Assembly (NCBI GenBank): GCA_963556255.1
Contig: OY744610.1
Location: 67,408,257 to 67,472,256, forward strand
Length of the DNA stretch: 64,000 nucleotides
Source: Allolobophora icterica
Taxonomy: Eukaryota; Annelida; Clitellata; Crassiclitellata; Lumbricidae
Direction: 5' to 3'
Below, piece after piece: positions 53,286 through 64,000 of this stretch. The notes beneath the pieces were generated by a model. It had not been told where the DNA came from, did not search any database, and saw only the letters and a list, made by a program, of their open reading frames with translations. How positions within the stretch are numbered: the stretch's first letter is position 1; every line of letters starts with the position of its first letter. Made by a program: the position numbers and the translations under genes.

Positions 53286-55158
53286 ATGTCTTCCAGTGCT
53301 TCAATGTCCTCATAACGCGACAGAATACTCGAACCTTTGAAAAAACCAAGCGAGGATCAACTGAACTATGGAAATGTGTCAATCGTTTGAGAGGAGATAA
53401 ACCTCAACAGTCTACGTATAATTCTAACATCACTTCTGAATCCCTTAATCAACACTATGGGAAAATTTCTCACGACTCGATTATATCTCTCCTCTGGGAA
53501 AGTTAACTGCATATAATCAGTTGGATTATATTTTTAATGATTACGAAATCAGTCAACTTCTAATTAGCATCAAAGCACCTCAATCGGTCCGGATGGGTTA
53601 CCCCCTTAGTTCCTTAGGCCTAGGGAATCCGCATTTGGTCTTGCGTTACCCGTTGCTCATCTCTTTAATCTTTCTCTAGCTCACTCCTTCGTTCCTCCCC
53701 AATGGAAAATAAGTAGAATTTCTCCTGTTCCTAAGGTTGCAAACCCTCTCTCTGAAGCAGATTTTGGGCCTATTTCTATAACTCCCATCCTATGTCGCAT
53801 TATGGAAAAGCAATTAGTCAGTCGTTTCTTTTATCCTATTCTAACAAATCCTATTCTAAATCAACCTTTCTCTGATCAATTTGCATTTCGCCCCACTGGA
53901 TCCACGTCTGCTGCCTTAATAGCACTAACTCATCATGTTACTCATATGCTAAGTTCCAACCAGCATGTTCACTTGATCGCTTTAGATTTCTCCAAGGCAT
54001 TTGATTCCATAAGTCATAATCATTTAGCAGAATCTCTCATCAGTTTGTCCATTCCAGATAATGTCTATAATTGGTCAATTAATTTCTTAGAAGGTCGACA
54101 ACATTGTACTAAATTCCATGATGAATTATCAACTTTAATCAAAATTAATGCTAGCATAGTTCAAGGCTCTAGTTCAGGTCCCACACATTTCATTGTTTCC
54201 ATTTCAAGACTTAAAACTTTACATCCTGAAAATATTCTTATTAAGTACGCTGATGATTTCTATCTCTTAACACCTTCCTCTAACAGTTCAACGATCCCTT
54301 CCGAATTAGAGCACGTTGAGTCTTGGGCCAAAACTTGTAACCTGAAATTAAATCACAGTAAAACGTATGAAATGATTTTACACAGACCCAGAGGGAAGTT
54401 TACTAATACAAACGCTCCTTTATCCACACCTGGACTCCTTAGAGTTTCCAATTTATCAATCTTAGGAGTAACTATATCTGACAATTTAAACATTTCTAAT
54501 CATGTTAACCGAATTTGTAGTCAGGCTCGCCGCTCCATATATGCTTTTCGAACCTTAGTAGCTCACGGTCTACAAGGACCTTGCCTTTATGATGTGGTTA
54601 GAGCAACAATCTTCTCTAGAATACTTTATGCTTCTCCTGCCTGGTGGGGTTTTACTACTCAAAGTGATCGGGATAAACTATCTTCAATCATAATAAAACT
54701 AATGAGAGGACATTACTTACCTGAAGACAACCCTTCCTATGCTCAACTAGCTGATGCTCGTCTCTTCTCAGCCATAAGAAGCTTTAATGGTGCATGTCCT
54801 TCATGATTTATTGCCTCGAATTAAATTAACAGGATATCTGTTGCGCCCCAGAGGCCACAATCTTACTTCACCCCATACTGATAATCTGGTTAGAAAAAGC
54901 TTTATTATTAGGATGCTTTTTGATGTTGTTTAATTAGTAAAGCTGCCAGCCATTTTAGATAATAGTTATAGTTTTAAAGTTCTCTACTACTATGATGCTT
55001 TTGATGTAGTGTTGTTAGCTTAGTGATTTTTATTTTTGTTAAATTTACTCTCCTTTTTCAAATATTATTATCTTTTTATTACTTCTATGTTTTATATTTT
55101 TTCTTTACTTGTTCACCAATGTGCGGTTCGCTTTTGGTTTTTCAATAAAGAATATTAA
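53286..55158 (+). mobile_element. 5'-truncated LINE inserted in RTE-like LINE
   Basis: A plus-strand LINE fills the break in the RTE-like element. It starts before the RT (fragmented to 53800), has a 334-codon RT frame (53802-54806) with SDQFAFRPTGSTSAALIALT, LDFSKAFDSISH and KYADDFYLL, and then after a frameshift LPRIKLTGYLLRPRGHNLTS near 54830. The tail is AATAAAGAATATTAATAATA at about 55143-55170. Clade not assigned. Confidence 0.8.
53802..54806 (+). pseudogene. Reverse transcriptase core of inserted LINE
   Basis: 334 codons covering fingers to thumb. The catalytic YADD is present (about residue 147). The usual PQGS motif reads QGSSSGP, an altered form. The frame shifts just before the C-terminal domain, so the copy is inactive. 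Confidence 0.75.
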
Positions 55159-55734
55159 TAATAATAATAATTCTCTAATAAGCTCTTCTATATAAATATT
55201 GAAGAGTAACGGTGATAACGGACATCCTTGCCTCACTCCTCTGCACAGTTTCCCTGGTTCCGAATGCTCTCCATCTATTCTTAGTCGCACCTCTTGTCCC
55301 ATATACAGGTTTCCTATCAGTCGTCTATCTCTCCAGTCTACCCCCATCCTTCTCAGTGCCTGTATCAGCCTTCTCCAGTCAAATCTATCGAATGCTTTTT
55401 CGTAGTCCACAAAACTTATATACACATCTTGTCCATTTTGGCAGCTCCTCTCTGTTAGTACCCTTAATGTTCCGATCGCATCTCGTGTTCCCATGCCCTT
55501 TCTAATTCCAAATTGGTCCTCTCCTATCCCATCGACTGCCTCTGGTTATATGAGTACCATAAGGTACTGTCTTTGCTTGCACTCTCTTTGTTATTATTCC
55601 TATCATGATCTTTGACGCGTGGGTGAGGAGGCTGATGGTGCGATGGTCTTCGCAAGCCGTTGCATTTGGTTTCTTTTTGATTGGTATTGTTATGGATTGC
55701 AGGAAGTCCCCTGGCCATACTCCTGTGGTATATA
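55159..55734 (-). pseudogene. RTE-like LINE, RT palm part
   Basis: Minus-strand frames read TGVWPGDFLQSITIPIKKK, TISLLTHASKIMIGIITKRV, EDQFGIRKGMGTRDAIGTL, FVDYEKAFDRFDW and GVRQGCPLSPLLFNIYIEEL. This precedes the part at 52490-53285 and is interrupted upstream by the insertion at 55735-56506. There is at least one stop and one frameshift. Confidence 0.8.
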
Positions 55735-56735
<1,001 letters not shown>

Positions 56736-57785
56736 TAATTGAAATCAGGAGATTTGCATCGTGGGCTCATACGGTCAGTAAACGTGGATCAGAAATGATG
56801 TGGTACTCATTCAAACGGGCAGCGGTGGAATTCGAAGGATATTACTGAGTGAATATTCATTGAAACCAGCTATTCGCAGGCGCTGAGTAGTACCAGATAG
56901 ACCGATGTCCAGTGGAGATCAGAGTCCGGATGCCAGAAAGAGAGACAGACAGACGGAGACATACAGACAGAGACATAGAGAGAGAGACAGAGACAGACAG
57001 AGACAGACAGAGACAGAGACAGGAGGCAGAGGAGCTACTAGAACGGGTTTTGTTTAGGACGACAAAGCTTGAAAGGCGGAAGATCAGATGAGTCATGGTA
57101 GAAAGTTTTGAAAAGCTGAGACTTTTGTGTTGAACGGAGAACCTGAGTGATGACATGTAGGGGAGCCTGAGCAGACGATGTTGGGTGAGTGATAGTCGTG
57201 ATGGACAAACCGAAATGTTGCGGAATTCAGGGAGAGATCGTTCCAGAGTCGATGTGGAAGATGGATCGGTTGGAGAATTTCAGATGAGTAGTAACTGGTG
57301 GTCGGGAAAGACTTAGGTAGGAAGATGATCGAGTAGAGATGAGTTCGCGAAGATACCTGGGCTGGGAACATAGGCGGCGACTCCACAGGGGCAATAGGGA
57401 CTTTCGCCCCAGTACTCACCAAGGTTCTGGGGCGAGAGTGTATTTTCGCCCCAGTACTTTTTTGACCATTCAAAATATAAAAAAATTCAATATGCTTAAT
57501 AAAACTTAACGCTGGCTGGTCAGTTAAAAGTTTGTAAAGCGGTCGTTTACATGTATATCAGATGGTTTCATTAACTGGAAGCACGCCGTTGAAAGATTCA
57601 AAAGCCGCGAGAAGTAGGCCTACGATTGTCACAAAGCTGCATGCAATTAGTGGTTGTATCTGCAGCTGAAGGTGTTATGTCCACAGCAGTTTGTCGAAGG
57701 CAAAGCGAGATGATATGGCTGCAGCAGAGATTTCACTGCATCACATTATCACGTCTCTTGTTTACCTAACCAAGCAAGGATTGGC
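56736..57785. other. Repetitive, no confident gene
   Basis: It contains GACAGA-rich low complexity (56935-57025) and, on the minus strand, short strings such as HRLWNDLSLN (about 57225) that hint at a decayed LINE C-terminus. A TTCGCCCCAGTACT motif is repeated at about 57404 and 57447. Nothing is firm. Confidence 0.35.
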
Positions 57786-58112
57786 TATACCTCGTGATCG
57801 ATCGAGTCAGTCGATCAAGTCGGTCGAAACTCGGCCAAGTCGAGTCGTTAGAAAAATCTTAGACTCGATCCGAGTCGATCGACTTGCAAGTCGAGTCGAT
57901 CAAATGTTTCGACAGGTCGAGTCGATCGTTGTTTCCTCGACTTGACTCGACTCCGAAATATTTTACTTACTATTTTTGGTGGCTACGTCACCCAAGCGTT
58001 AATATTATGAGCACGACTAGTGAAATAGGCCTAAAATGCACGCACCCGGTCCCTGGGGTACATTGCCCCCATCTTCCATTCTAGAGGTTATCGCTAGGGT
58101 GCACACTCTTAA

Positions 58113-59156
58113 CCCTTATACGGTAACCGGGGGGTAAAAAATAACCCCCAGTCTACTTTTTTTCGTACGCTTCTTTTGAATAAAACAAAAAAGACTTTTG
58201 CTTTTGTGACTTTTCCTAGATATGTTTTGTCTTCACAATGTCGTTTTCAGCTGTGCCACATTGCGCTGCCACCTAGCGGCAGACTACTATGAAGAATAAA
58301 GTTTTATATTCCGGTCCTGGATAAATCATTTCTGCACTATGTATTTGTAAACACCGTAGTTGATAGAACTGAATTGTTGGAGATATGTGGTTGTTGTATT
58401 TTTGCATATGAATTAGTCATTCTTTGCTGTGTGATTTCCATTTCCTGTTGGATTATATTATTGAAGTTTTATCTGGACAATCGACATAAGAGTGGCTACC
58501 ACTACATCTGCTGCACACAGCTTTTCGTCTGCAATATAATTTAGAGTGACTAAACATTTGGCAATGATCACATCTCAGAGGTCTAGGTACAAAAGAATTA
58601 ATTCTATACCTCCTGCCATTCACTTCCAAAAATTCTGGCAAAACAGTCCCTTTGGGATAAGCAATCAATGTATATCAAAATCCAAGCTGCTCTAAGAATA
58701 AGAGCAGAACAAAATATTACTCTTGCTGATGCTGTTGTCAAGGTCGATGAGATCCAGTTTTGTGAAGTGAAATTTTGTAAACGTCATTAGTTACTGACTA
58801 TTACAGCACTGCACAGCCGCTTGTTATTGCATGCAGTTAGTTATTTCAATCAACACTACGACACAGCATTTGGCTTCAGTGATTAGTATCTGAAACTGGT
58901 AGCATGGTAGCATTGACTCACAACTTATTACTACTTTCGCTTTAGACAGCCATATTGGAACGAGTCGTCATTTTAATTCAAGATTTCTTACTTATTACAT
59001 TCAATAATATTGTCTATTGTCCTTGTCTATCAGATAAATTAAACATGACCAAAATTGGTTAAACATTTCCCTAGGTTTGACGAAAATAAATTGGGGGTAA
59101 TTTTTTACCCCCCGGTTACCGAAAACTGTAACCAAAAAACGGTTACCGTATAAGGG
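58113..59156. mobile_element. piggyBac-like element C (TTAA target)
   Basis: Flanked by TTAA (58109-58112 and 59157-59160). TIR CCCTTATACGGTAACCG. The left end continues with a G run, TAAAAAATAA and a C run. The right end has the TIR, an 18-base T-rich spacer, a second TIR core and the same hairpin. This is the third family with this design in the window. It carries a zinc-knuckle fragment and no transposase. Confidence 0.82.
58453..58668 (-). pseudogene. Zinc-knuckle gag-like fragment in element C
   Basis: A 71-codon frame with RCDHCQMFSHSKLYC and CSRCSGSHSYVDC, two knuckles in the style of LINE ORF1 proteins, preceded by NGRRYRINSFVPRPL. It probably derives from a LINE ORF1 captured or inserted before element C moved. 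It has no plausible start context of its own. Confidence 0.55.
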
Positions 59157-59329
59157 TTAATACTCTTAGTGTTCAGCTTAATCAGAAATGTGGGTTCTCC
59201 AGTCACATCCACACCTTTTCATTAAGGCAAGACAGTCTTTCTACGCTCTCCGGGTTCTCAGGTCACGTGGGCTTTCGGGGTGCTATTTATTTGATATGAT
59301 GCGCACCACTGCAGTTGGCAGGATGCTTT

Positions 59330-59535
59330 ATTAAACACCCGTGTAGTAGATTTTGCGAGCGGACATGAGGACGAGGCCCTAGAGGGAATACAGGCCTATA
59401 GTCAGGAGCCTGGTGCGTCAGGGATATTTACCTTCATCGTCCCCCTCATTTGAGGCACTTTAGTTGTAATAATGTCGACGCTAGTCTCTTTGCTAGTGTT
59501 TCTTATTAAAGAATATACTTACTTACTTACGCTTA
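59330..59535 (+). repeat. Retroposon with (CTTA)n tail
   Basis: Non-coding sequence ending TTATTAAAGAATATACTTAC and CTTA repeats, matching in reverse the tails at 40270 and 50674. The head was not identified. Confidence 0.45.
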
Positions 59536-60093
59536 CAGTGTTCGGACAATCAGGTCAATTACAATTTGACAGTTTCATGGAGAGTGTGCGATTGAAATTC
59601 ATAAGTAAGTTAGGCACTGGAATATAAGAATGCAACAGTCGGCAGTAATTTTGGCCAATTAAGAGACAATAGGCTACAGTCCAAGTCGACAAAGTCGACC
59701 AAGCCGATCGTTTATTTGCCAAGTCGATCGAAAGGTCGATTAGTCGACAAAGTCGATCGAATCGAAGGGCTTATTTCCAAAACCCGTTAAGTCCACTTTT
59801 TGCCAAAAATTAGATCTGGGCATCAGCTGCTAGTAAATATGGCAATGCATGTTTTTCTGTATAGTTGAGGGTCAAAACCGCTTAAGTAACCATAACTAGG
59901 GTCCAGGTAAGTTTTGCGTTGTTTCCAAAAGCCATTAAGTCCTGCCTGGTTTCGTTTCCAAAACCTGTTATGTCCAACAGCCAATGGCGTGACGTTTTCG
60001 AGGTCACGTGATACGTGTTTAACATGGCGGAAGATATAATAAATTTGTGAAGATTATTCCCAGCTCGTTTCTCCTAATGAAAGCAGAAAGCGT

Positions 60094-60284
60094 CAGGGCT
60101 GTAGTCGAAGGTATACGCGGATATACAGCGTATACTTACCTCTAGAGATCGTATACTCGCCTCACAAAATATTTTTATTTATTTATACTAAAATACTGTA
60201 GCGTATACTGACATCTAATATTATTTGTTTCCGAAAACTAACCGGTATCGTGTACTCGCCTCTAATTTTACCACTACAGCCCTG
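60094..60284. mobile_element. hAT-like MITE, 191 bp, 8-bp TSD
   Basis: Ends CAGGGCTGTAGTCG and (inverted) CAGGGCTGTAGTGG are flanked by perfect octamers GAAAGCGT (60086-60093 and 60285-60292). It contains repeated GTATACTCGCCTC units. Removing it restores a continuous frame in element F. Confidence 0.85.
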
Positions 60285-60292
60285 GAAAGCGT

Positions 60293-60952
60293 AAGAGATG
60301 TCCAGAGAAGTGGGAGAAAAATATTTTGAAAACAAAACGTCACGGCACAGAAGGAAAAATCACCGGATGCAAACTGTGATAAGCACAGGAAAATGCAGCA
60401 TTTGTAAATACTAGGTTTCGATTAGACACCTTTTAATTGCACTTACGAATATTATATATTATTGAGTTTTGTTTAATTACTAATAAGTAAGATTATTCTC
60501 AGATGCTTGTGTATCCCAAAGCAGAAACTCAACTGTTGTTGGAGTATGTCAGTACTACTGCAATGTTGTGAAGCCTAACATGACTGTTGAGCAGTATTTT
60601 CCCATGAGAGGGCACTCATTCCTGCCTGCTGATAGGGTGTTTGGTAGAATCGAGGTTTTCCGCAAAATTTAAACAATAATGCTGCCTACTGAATATCACC
60701 GAATTTACGAAAGTTTTGGCACTGTTCAGTGTTCATGTTTTGGGTGAAGATTGGGACATCAGTGATTTTAAGGCACAGTCCAAGGCCTTCTTCAAGGTGA
60801 ATTTTGGATTTAAGTTGTCTGAGGTAAAGGTTATCAGATACGAAAATATGAAAGTGGGTGTAAAATCAGTGTATAATGGTGAACATTGTTATCACACGAT
60901 TGGCAAGAAGGGAAAAAAGATTTCAATGTTTAAGGCCCAACTATATAAATAA
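60293..60952 (+). pseudogene. Transposon gene remnant in element F
   Basis: Three separated segments look like parts of one protein: KRKRCPEKWEKNILKTKRHG (about 60286-60345), YFPMRGHSFLPADRVFGRIE (about 60594-60653) and VHVLGEDWDISDFKAQSKAF to FKAQLYK (60716-60952). I recall similar strings in multi-exon transposon-derived proteins of arthropods and cnidarians, but I cannot name the superfamily. The segments are in different frames with no continuous ORF; some breaks could be introns. Confidence 0.45.
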
Positions 60953-60954
60953 AG

Positions 60955-61430
60955 AGAAGAATCCGTCTGTCACAGCGTCTTTGACCGGGATGCATTTCTA
61001 TAGTTTTCGAGCTTTTCACTCAAAACCTCCACTACTGTGTAGGGGTGGGCATGACACACCCAGTGTGAGGCTTCGCGTCCCCCGTTTTCACCGCTACCAT
61101 GGTGTCCCGGGCCAAAACCTACCCGGGCAATGCATTCTTAGCTGGTAAAAAACTTACACTCAACCTATTTTCACTCGCCAGATGGCGCCGCCGGGAGAAG
61201 CAGCTACAGTACGGATTCGCTAGAGGGATTGAAACTTTCACTGAAATAAACCCGGGCAACGCCGGGTTAAGCAGTGTTTAGTTGCTTATTCGCTAGAGGG
61301 ATTGAAACACCCAAAACGCCGGGTTAAGCAGTTTCGCGTCCCCCGTTTTGACCGCTACAATGGTGTCCCGGCCCAAAATCTCCGAAACCCGGGCATCGCC
61401 GGGTTCACCAGCTAGTAATAAAATAAGCTA
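60955..61430 (+). repeat. GC-rich dispersed repeat, CCCGGGCAACGCCGGG type
   Basis: It contains TTCGCGTCCCCCGTTTTSAC twice (61071, 61340), ATTCGCTAGAGGGATTGAAA twice (61215, 61290) and CCCGGGCAACGCCGGGTTAA, ending CACCAGCTAGTAATAA. It is related in reverse to 25476-25602. Confidence 0.5.
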
Positions 61431-61811
61431 GAGTCACAGGACTATTCAGTAAGAAAGAATACTTTTCGAAAAAAGCTCATAATCGGATACGCACTGCATG
61501 GACTTAACAGGTTTTGGAAGTAAATAATGCTTGTATGGCTGCAAATAATAGAAACGGAAACGCATAGATTTCAAAAACTTCCTTTATCTAAAAGGGCTAT
61601 TATGGTAACAAAACACAATTTTAGAAAAAAACACATCGCAGTGAATGGCAGCGACTTTTCATAAAAAACTCGTTTTCTCTGTTATGCTTCGAATGGACTT
61701 AACAGGTTTTGGAAATAAGCCCTATTATCGATCGTCGGCCGAGCCAAGTCGATCGTAGTAGCTCGACTCGATCGATCACGGGGTATAGGATTGGCTATCC
61801 GAGGTAAGACT

Positions 61812-62161
61812 CAGTGGCGTCACTAGGGTTGGTGTAACGCAGTGCGGTAAGTCACGGTGTCACTCCCATGGACCTCCTCCCTTGGCCCTTAGCAGACCAT
61901 ACAGTATAATGACGGCACTGATCGGAGCGCATTAGAGGGTTCAAAAAATTAAATTAGCATAGAGTTTCAGGTTTAGGTAAAATTGATACTGATACAGTAC
62001 ATTAAGCTGAGTTTACAAAACATGTTTTTGTTGTTATCTGTTATTGTTAATTAAAAATAGTAAATTTCTGCTGGAACTCTGGACAAACATTTTTAGACAG
62101 TCATTTTGGTGTCACTCCATCTGTCACCCGGTGCGGCCCGCATCCCCTAATGACGCCACTG
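61812..62161. mobile_element. hAT-like MITE, 350 bp, 8-bp TSD
   Basis: Ends CAGTGGCGTCACTAGGG and (inverted) CAGTGGCGTCATTAGGG are flanked by perfect octamers GTAAGACT (61804-61811 and 62162-62169). Subterminal GTGCGG motifs lie near both ends. It has no coding capacity. Confidence 0.88.
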
Positions 62162-62890
62162 GTAAGACTGACTCAACCGCCAAAGGGCTTGAGTAAAGGT
62201 TTTTTCGGGGAGAGGAAAGACAGGGCAGGATAGGCGATGGGATCATCAGCAACTTTTCGTTTGGGGGGCTTAAGCAACTTCTCTTAGCAAATCTGGAGCA
62301 TACAGTGTAGCCAAAGTTAACGAAGGCTGGAATTGGTCCACCAATGACCTCAATATGACTCACGACTATGCGTTTGGATGTTAACTTCAGTTCAACGAGT
62401 TGAACTGAAAAAAACACGGAAGTAGACAGACATACAGGAACAGCAGAGATAACGAGACAGATAGACAGACACACAAGCTGTGTACCTAAGCGCGAGACCC
62501 GATCCCTCCTAATCGGCGGTGAAATAATTATGTCGGCTGAGACAACGCATTGACACGAAAAGTCCATTTACGTCTTGCATTAAAATGCTTTAAAAGAACA
62601 CCTGCTTAGAAAGATCGATATCACTGATATTACCGCGTGTCACCCGGTGCGGCCCGCATCCCCTGGTAAGACTGACTCAACCGCCAAAGGGCTCGAGGAA
62701 GGGCTTTTTCGGGTAGAGGAAAGACAGGGCAGGATAGGCGATGAGATCATCAGCAACCATACGTAACTAGGACTTTTCGTTTGGGGGGCTTAAGCAACTT
62801 CTCTTAGCAAATCTGGAGCATACGGTATAGCCAAAGTTAAGGAAGGCTGGAATTGGTCCGCCATTGACCTCGATATGACTCACCCACATG
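62123..62890 (+). repeat. Tandem duplication of about 510 bp
   Basis: 62123-62360 and 62637-62885 are near-identical, starting with the right end of the hAT MITE (GTCACCCGGTGCGGCCCGCA). The second copy lacks 12 bases covering the MITE terminus and has a small insertion near 62757. The second copy also received the LINE at 62883. Confidence 0.8.
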
Positions 62891-63965
62891 ATTATATCGG
62901 GTGACTCTAGAACAAAATGGATTCAAATAAAGCTGGACGTTCCTCAAGGCTCTGTACTTGGTCCTCTACTCTTTATTCTCTGCACGGCTGACATACCTTC
63001 TCTTTTTCCACTCTCGGGAGCTGCTGGTCATCTTTTTGCGGATGATGTACAAGCATTTGTCCATGGGTCTCCTTCATCCCAGCTGCACTTAGTTGAGCGT
63101 ATTGAGTCTCTATCGAAGTCTCTCCATTCCTGGATGTCCTCAAATCGTCTCTCTCTTAATGCCTCCAAAACCCAGTTCATTTGGTTCGGCTCCCCTCAAG
63201 AGTTGCTGAAGATTGATTTTGTTCTCCTCTCGGAAATTTTTCCACATTACTCCTTTTCATCAAGTGTACGTGACCTGGGTGTTACGCTTGATAGCTCTCT
63301 CTCCTTCAAAGATCACATCTCTAACCTCACACGTGTTTCCTACTTCCACTTAAGGCGTCTCAGGGCTGTTCGACAATCTGTCTCATCCTCTGTTTTCACA
63401 ACGCTGGTCCATGCTTTCATTTGCTCCCGAATTGACTACTGCAATTCGCTTCTAATTGGTCTTCCTAAGGTCCGTCTCATGCCTCTGCAGTCAGTCCTAA
63501 ATGCAGCTGCGAGATTAATAGCACGTCTGCCACGCTACTCACGCATTTCATCCTTCATGTTTGAGAAACTGCACTGGCTTCCTCTCTCTGCACGTGTTAA
63601 GTTTAAAATCCTTATTCTGGTATCCAAGACACAGCGGGGTCTCGCCCCCAAATATTTAATTGATGTAATTCACCGGCCTCTTTCTGTCTCCTCGCATCGT
63701 CCACTTCGCTTCTCTGACAGATTTGATCTTGCAGTTAATCATACTAGAACAGCTATGGCGAAGTCCCGAGCTTTTGCCTCAATTGGTCCCTCTCTCTGGA
63801 ATACACTGTTTCCTTCTACTCGCTCTCAAATTTCAATAGGTAACCCCTCGTCTACTTTTGCTTTCCTCAAGACATTTCTTTTCTCTTGGCCTTGCGCACT
63901 GGAAGCGCCTCTGAACGGTTCACCCTACTAGAGGCGCTTTATAAATGTTTAAATACAATACAATA
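62883..63965 (+). mobile_element. L2-like LINE copy 2, 5'-truncated
   Basis: The 347-codon frame (62888-63931) begins in the RT at VPQGSVLGPLLFILC and includes FADDVQAFVHGS, SVRDLGVTLDSSLSFKDHIS, NAAARLIARLPRYSRISSFM and GPSLWNTLFPSTRS. The tail is AAATACAATACAATAC. Compared with 51419-52437 it extends further 5'. The tandem duplicate at about 62360 shows the empty site, so the junctions are known within a few bases. It lacks the endonuclease and is inactive. Confidence 0.88.
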
Positions 63966-64000
63966 CGACTATGCGTTTTGGATATTAACTTCAGTTCAAC

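Larger units (their letters stand above)
59767..61722 (+). mobile_element. DNA element F with subterminal repeats
   Basis: Inverted ends GGGCTTATTTCCAAAACCYG then TTAAGTCC. The core TTCCAAAACCTGTTAAGTCC or a close variant recurs inside both arms (59776, 59929, 59966; inverted at 61501 and 61693), as transposase-binding repeats do. Broken coding segments lie at 60296-60952. The target duplication is not resolved. It is nested in element E and itself hosts a hAT MITE and a GC-rich dispersed repeat. Confidence 0.6.
57786..61787. mobile_element. 4-kb DNA element E, 8-bp TSD GGATTGGC
   Basis: Inverted ends TATACCYCGTGATCGATCGA are flanked by perfect octamers GGATTGGC (57778-57785 and 61788-61795). 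Both arms are full of TCGATCGA, GAGTCGATCG and AAGTCGATCG palindromic repeats (57786-57960, 59680-59766, 61723-61787). The interior holds a piggyBac-like element (58113-59156) and a second DNA element (59767-61722). An 8-bp duplication fits hAT, but the end sequence is not typical. No transposase of its own was recognised. Confidence 0.7.

Noticed and set aside
56857..57473. Minus-strand frames of 99 and 126 codons
   Set aside because: A few strings hint at a decayed LINE end, but low-complexity GACAGA sequence and lack of a coherent frame prevent a call.

Overview
This 64 kb window is eukaryotic and metazoan, probably from a marine invertebrate, though I cannot name the organism. It has no operons. 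It carries LINEs of several clades, two LTR retrotransposons, tRNA-derived SINEs, DNA transposons with clear target-site duplications, very long microsatellites and a few candidate spliced exons. One 200-base assembly gap lies at 27501-27700. Almost all long reading frames belong to mobile elements. The best host-gene candidates are a pair of near-identical genes of unknown function (7856-8821 and 24132-25175) and two short minus-strand segments with good splice signals (20155-20334 and 26296-26392).

Layout. 1-5504: an apparently intact two-ORF LINE with endonuclease, RT and RNase H. 5505-8960: first copy of a duplicated locus, invaded by a piggyBac-like element that keeps a transposase C-terminal remnant, then the first unknown gene. 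8974-12430: a hAT-like MITE, SINEs, a small piggyBac-like MITE inside a SINE, and degenerate repeats. 12435-19072: a complete-looking Gmr1-type LTR element (integrase before RT) with LTRs identical by eye but no RNase H. 19078-23147: repeats, a candidate exon, a partial third copy of the gene's upstream region and a tRNA-like sequence. 23148-25290: second copy of the locus. 25300-27500: microsatellites and a second candidate exon. 27701-38310: a Gypsy element with a 2367-codon ORF that starts inside the 5' LTR. 38311-42168: LINE fragments. 42173-47290: a 5.1 kb TTAA-flanked element that splits a LINE RT and itself contains a divergent LTR of the Gypsy family. 47295-52440: the rest of that LINE, microsatellites, and further LINE fragments, one carrying a hAT insertion. 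52490-56735: an RTE-like LINE broken by two insertions. 57786-61787: a 4 kb element with an 8-bp target duplication, holding at least three nested elements. 61812-63965: a hAT MITE, a tandem duplication, and an L2-like LINE inserted into one duplicate.

The dominant theme is nesting. Because several loci are duplicated inside the window, pre-insertion sites can be read directly for some elements. The most interesting signals are three divergent TTAA-flanked families that share an unusual end design (a TIR plus a G-run/C-run hairpin, with a T-rich spacer on one side only), the Gypsy LTR that encodes the start of the polyprotein, the Gmr1-like element lacking RNase H, the duplicated hexapeptide-repeat gene, and a recurrent ACACCT...CTATATAAGG module. 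Clade names rest on motif recognition by eye; no alignment or database search was run.
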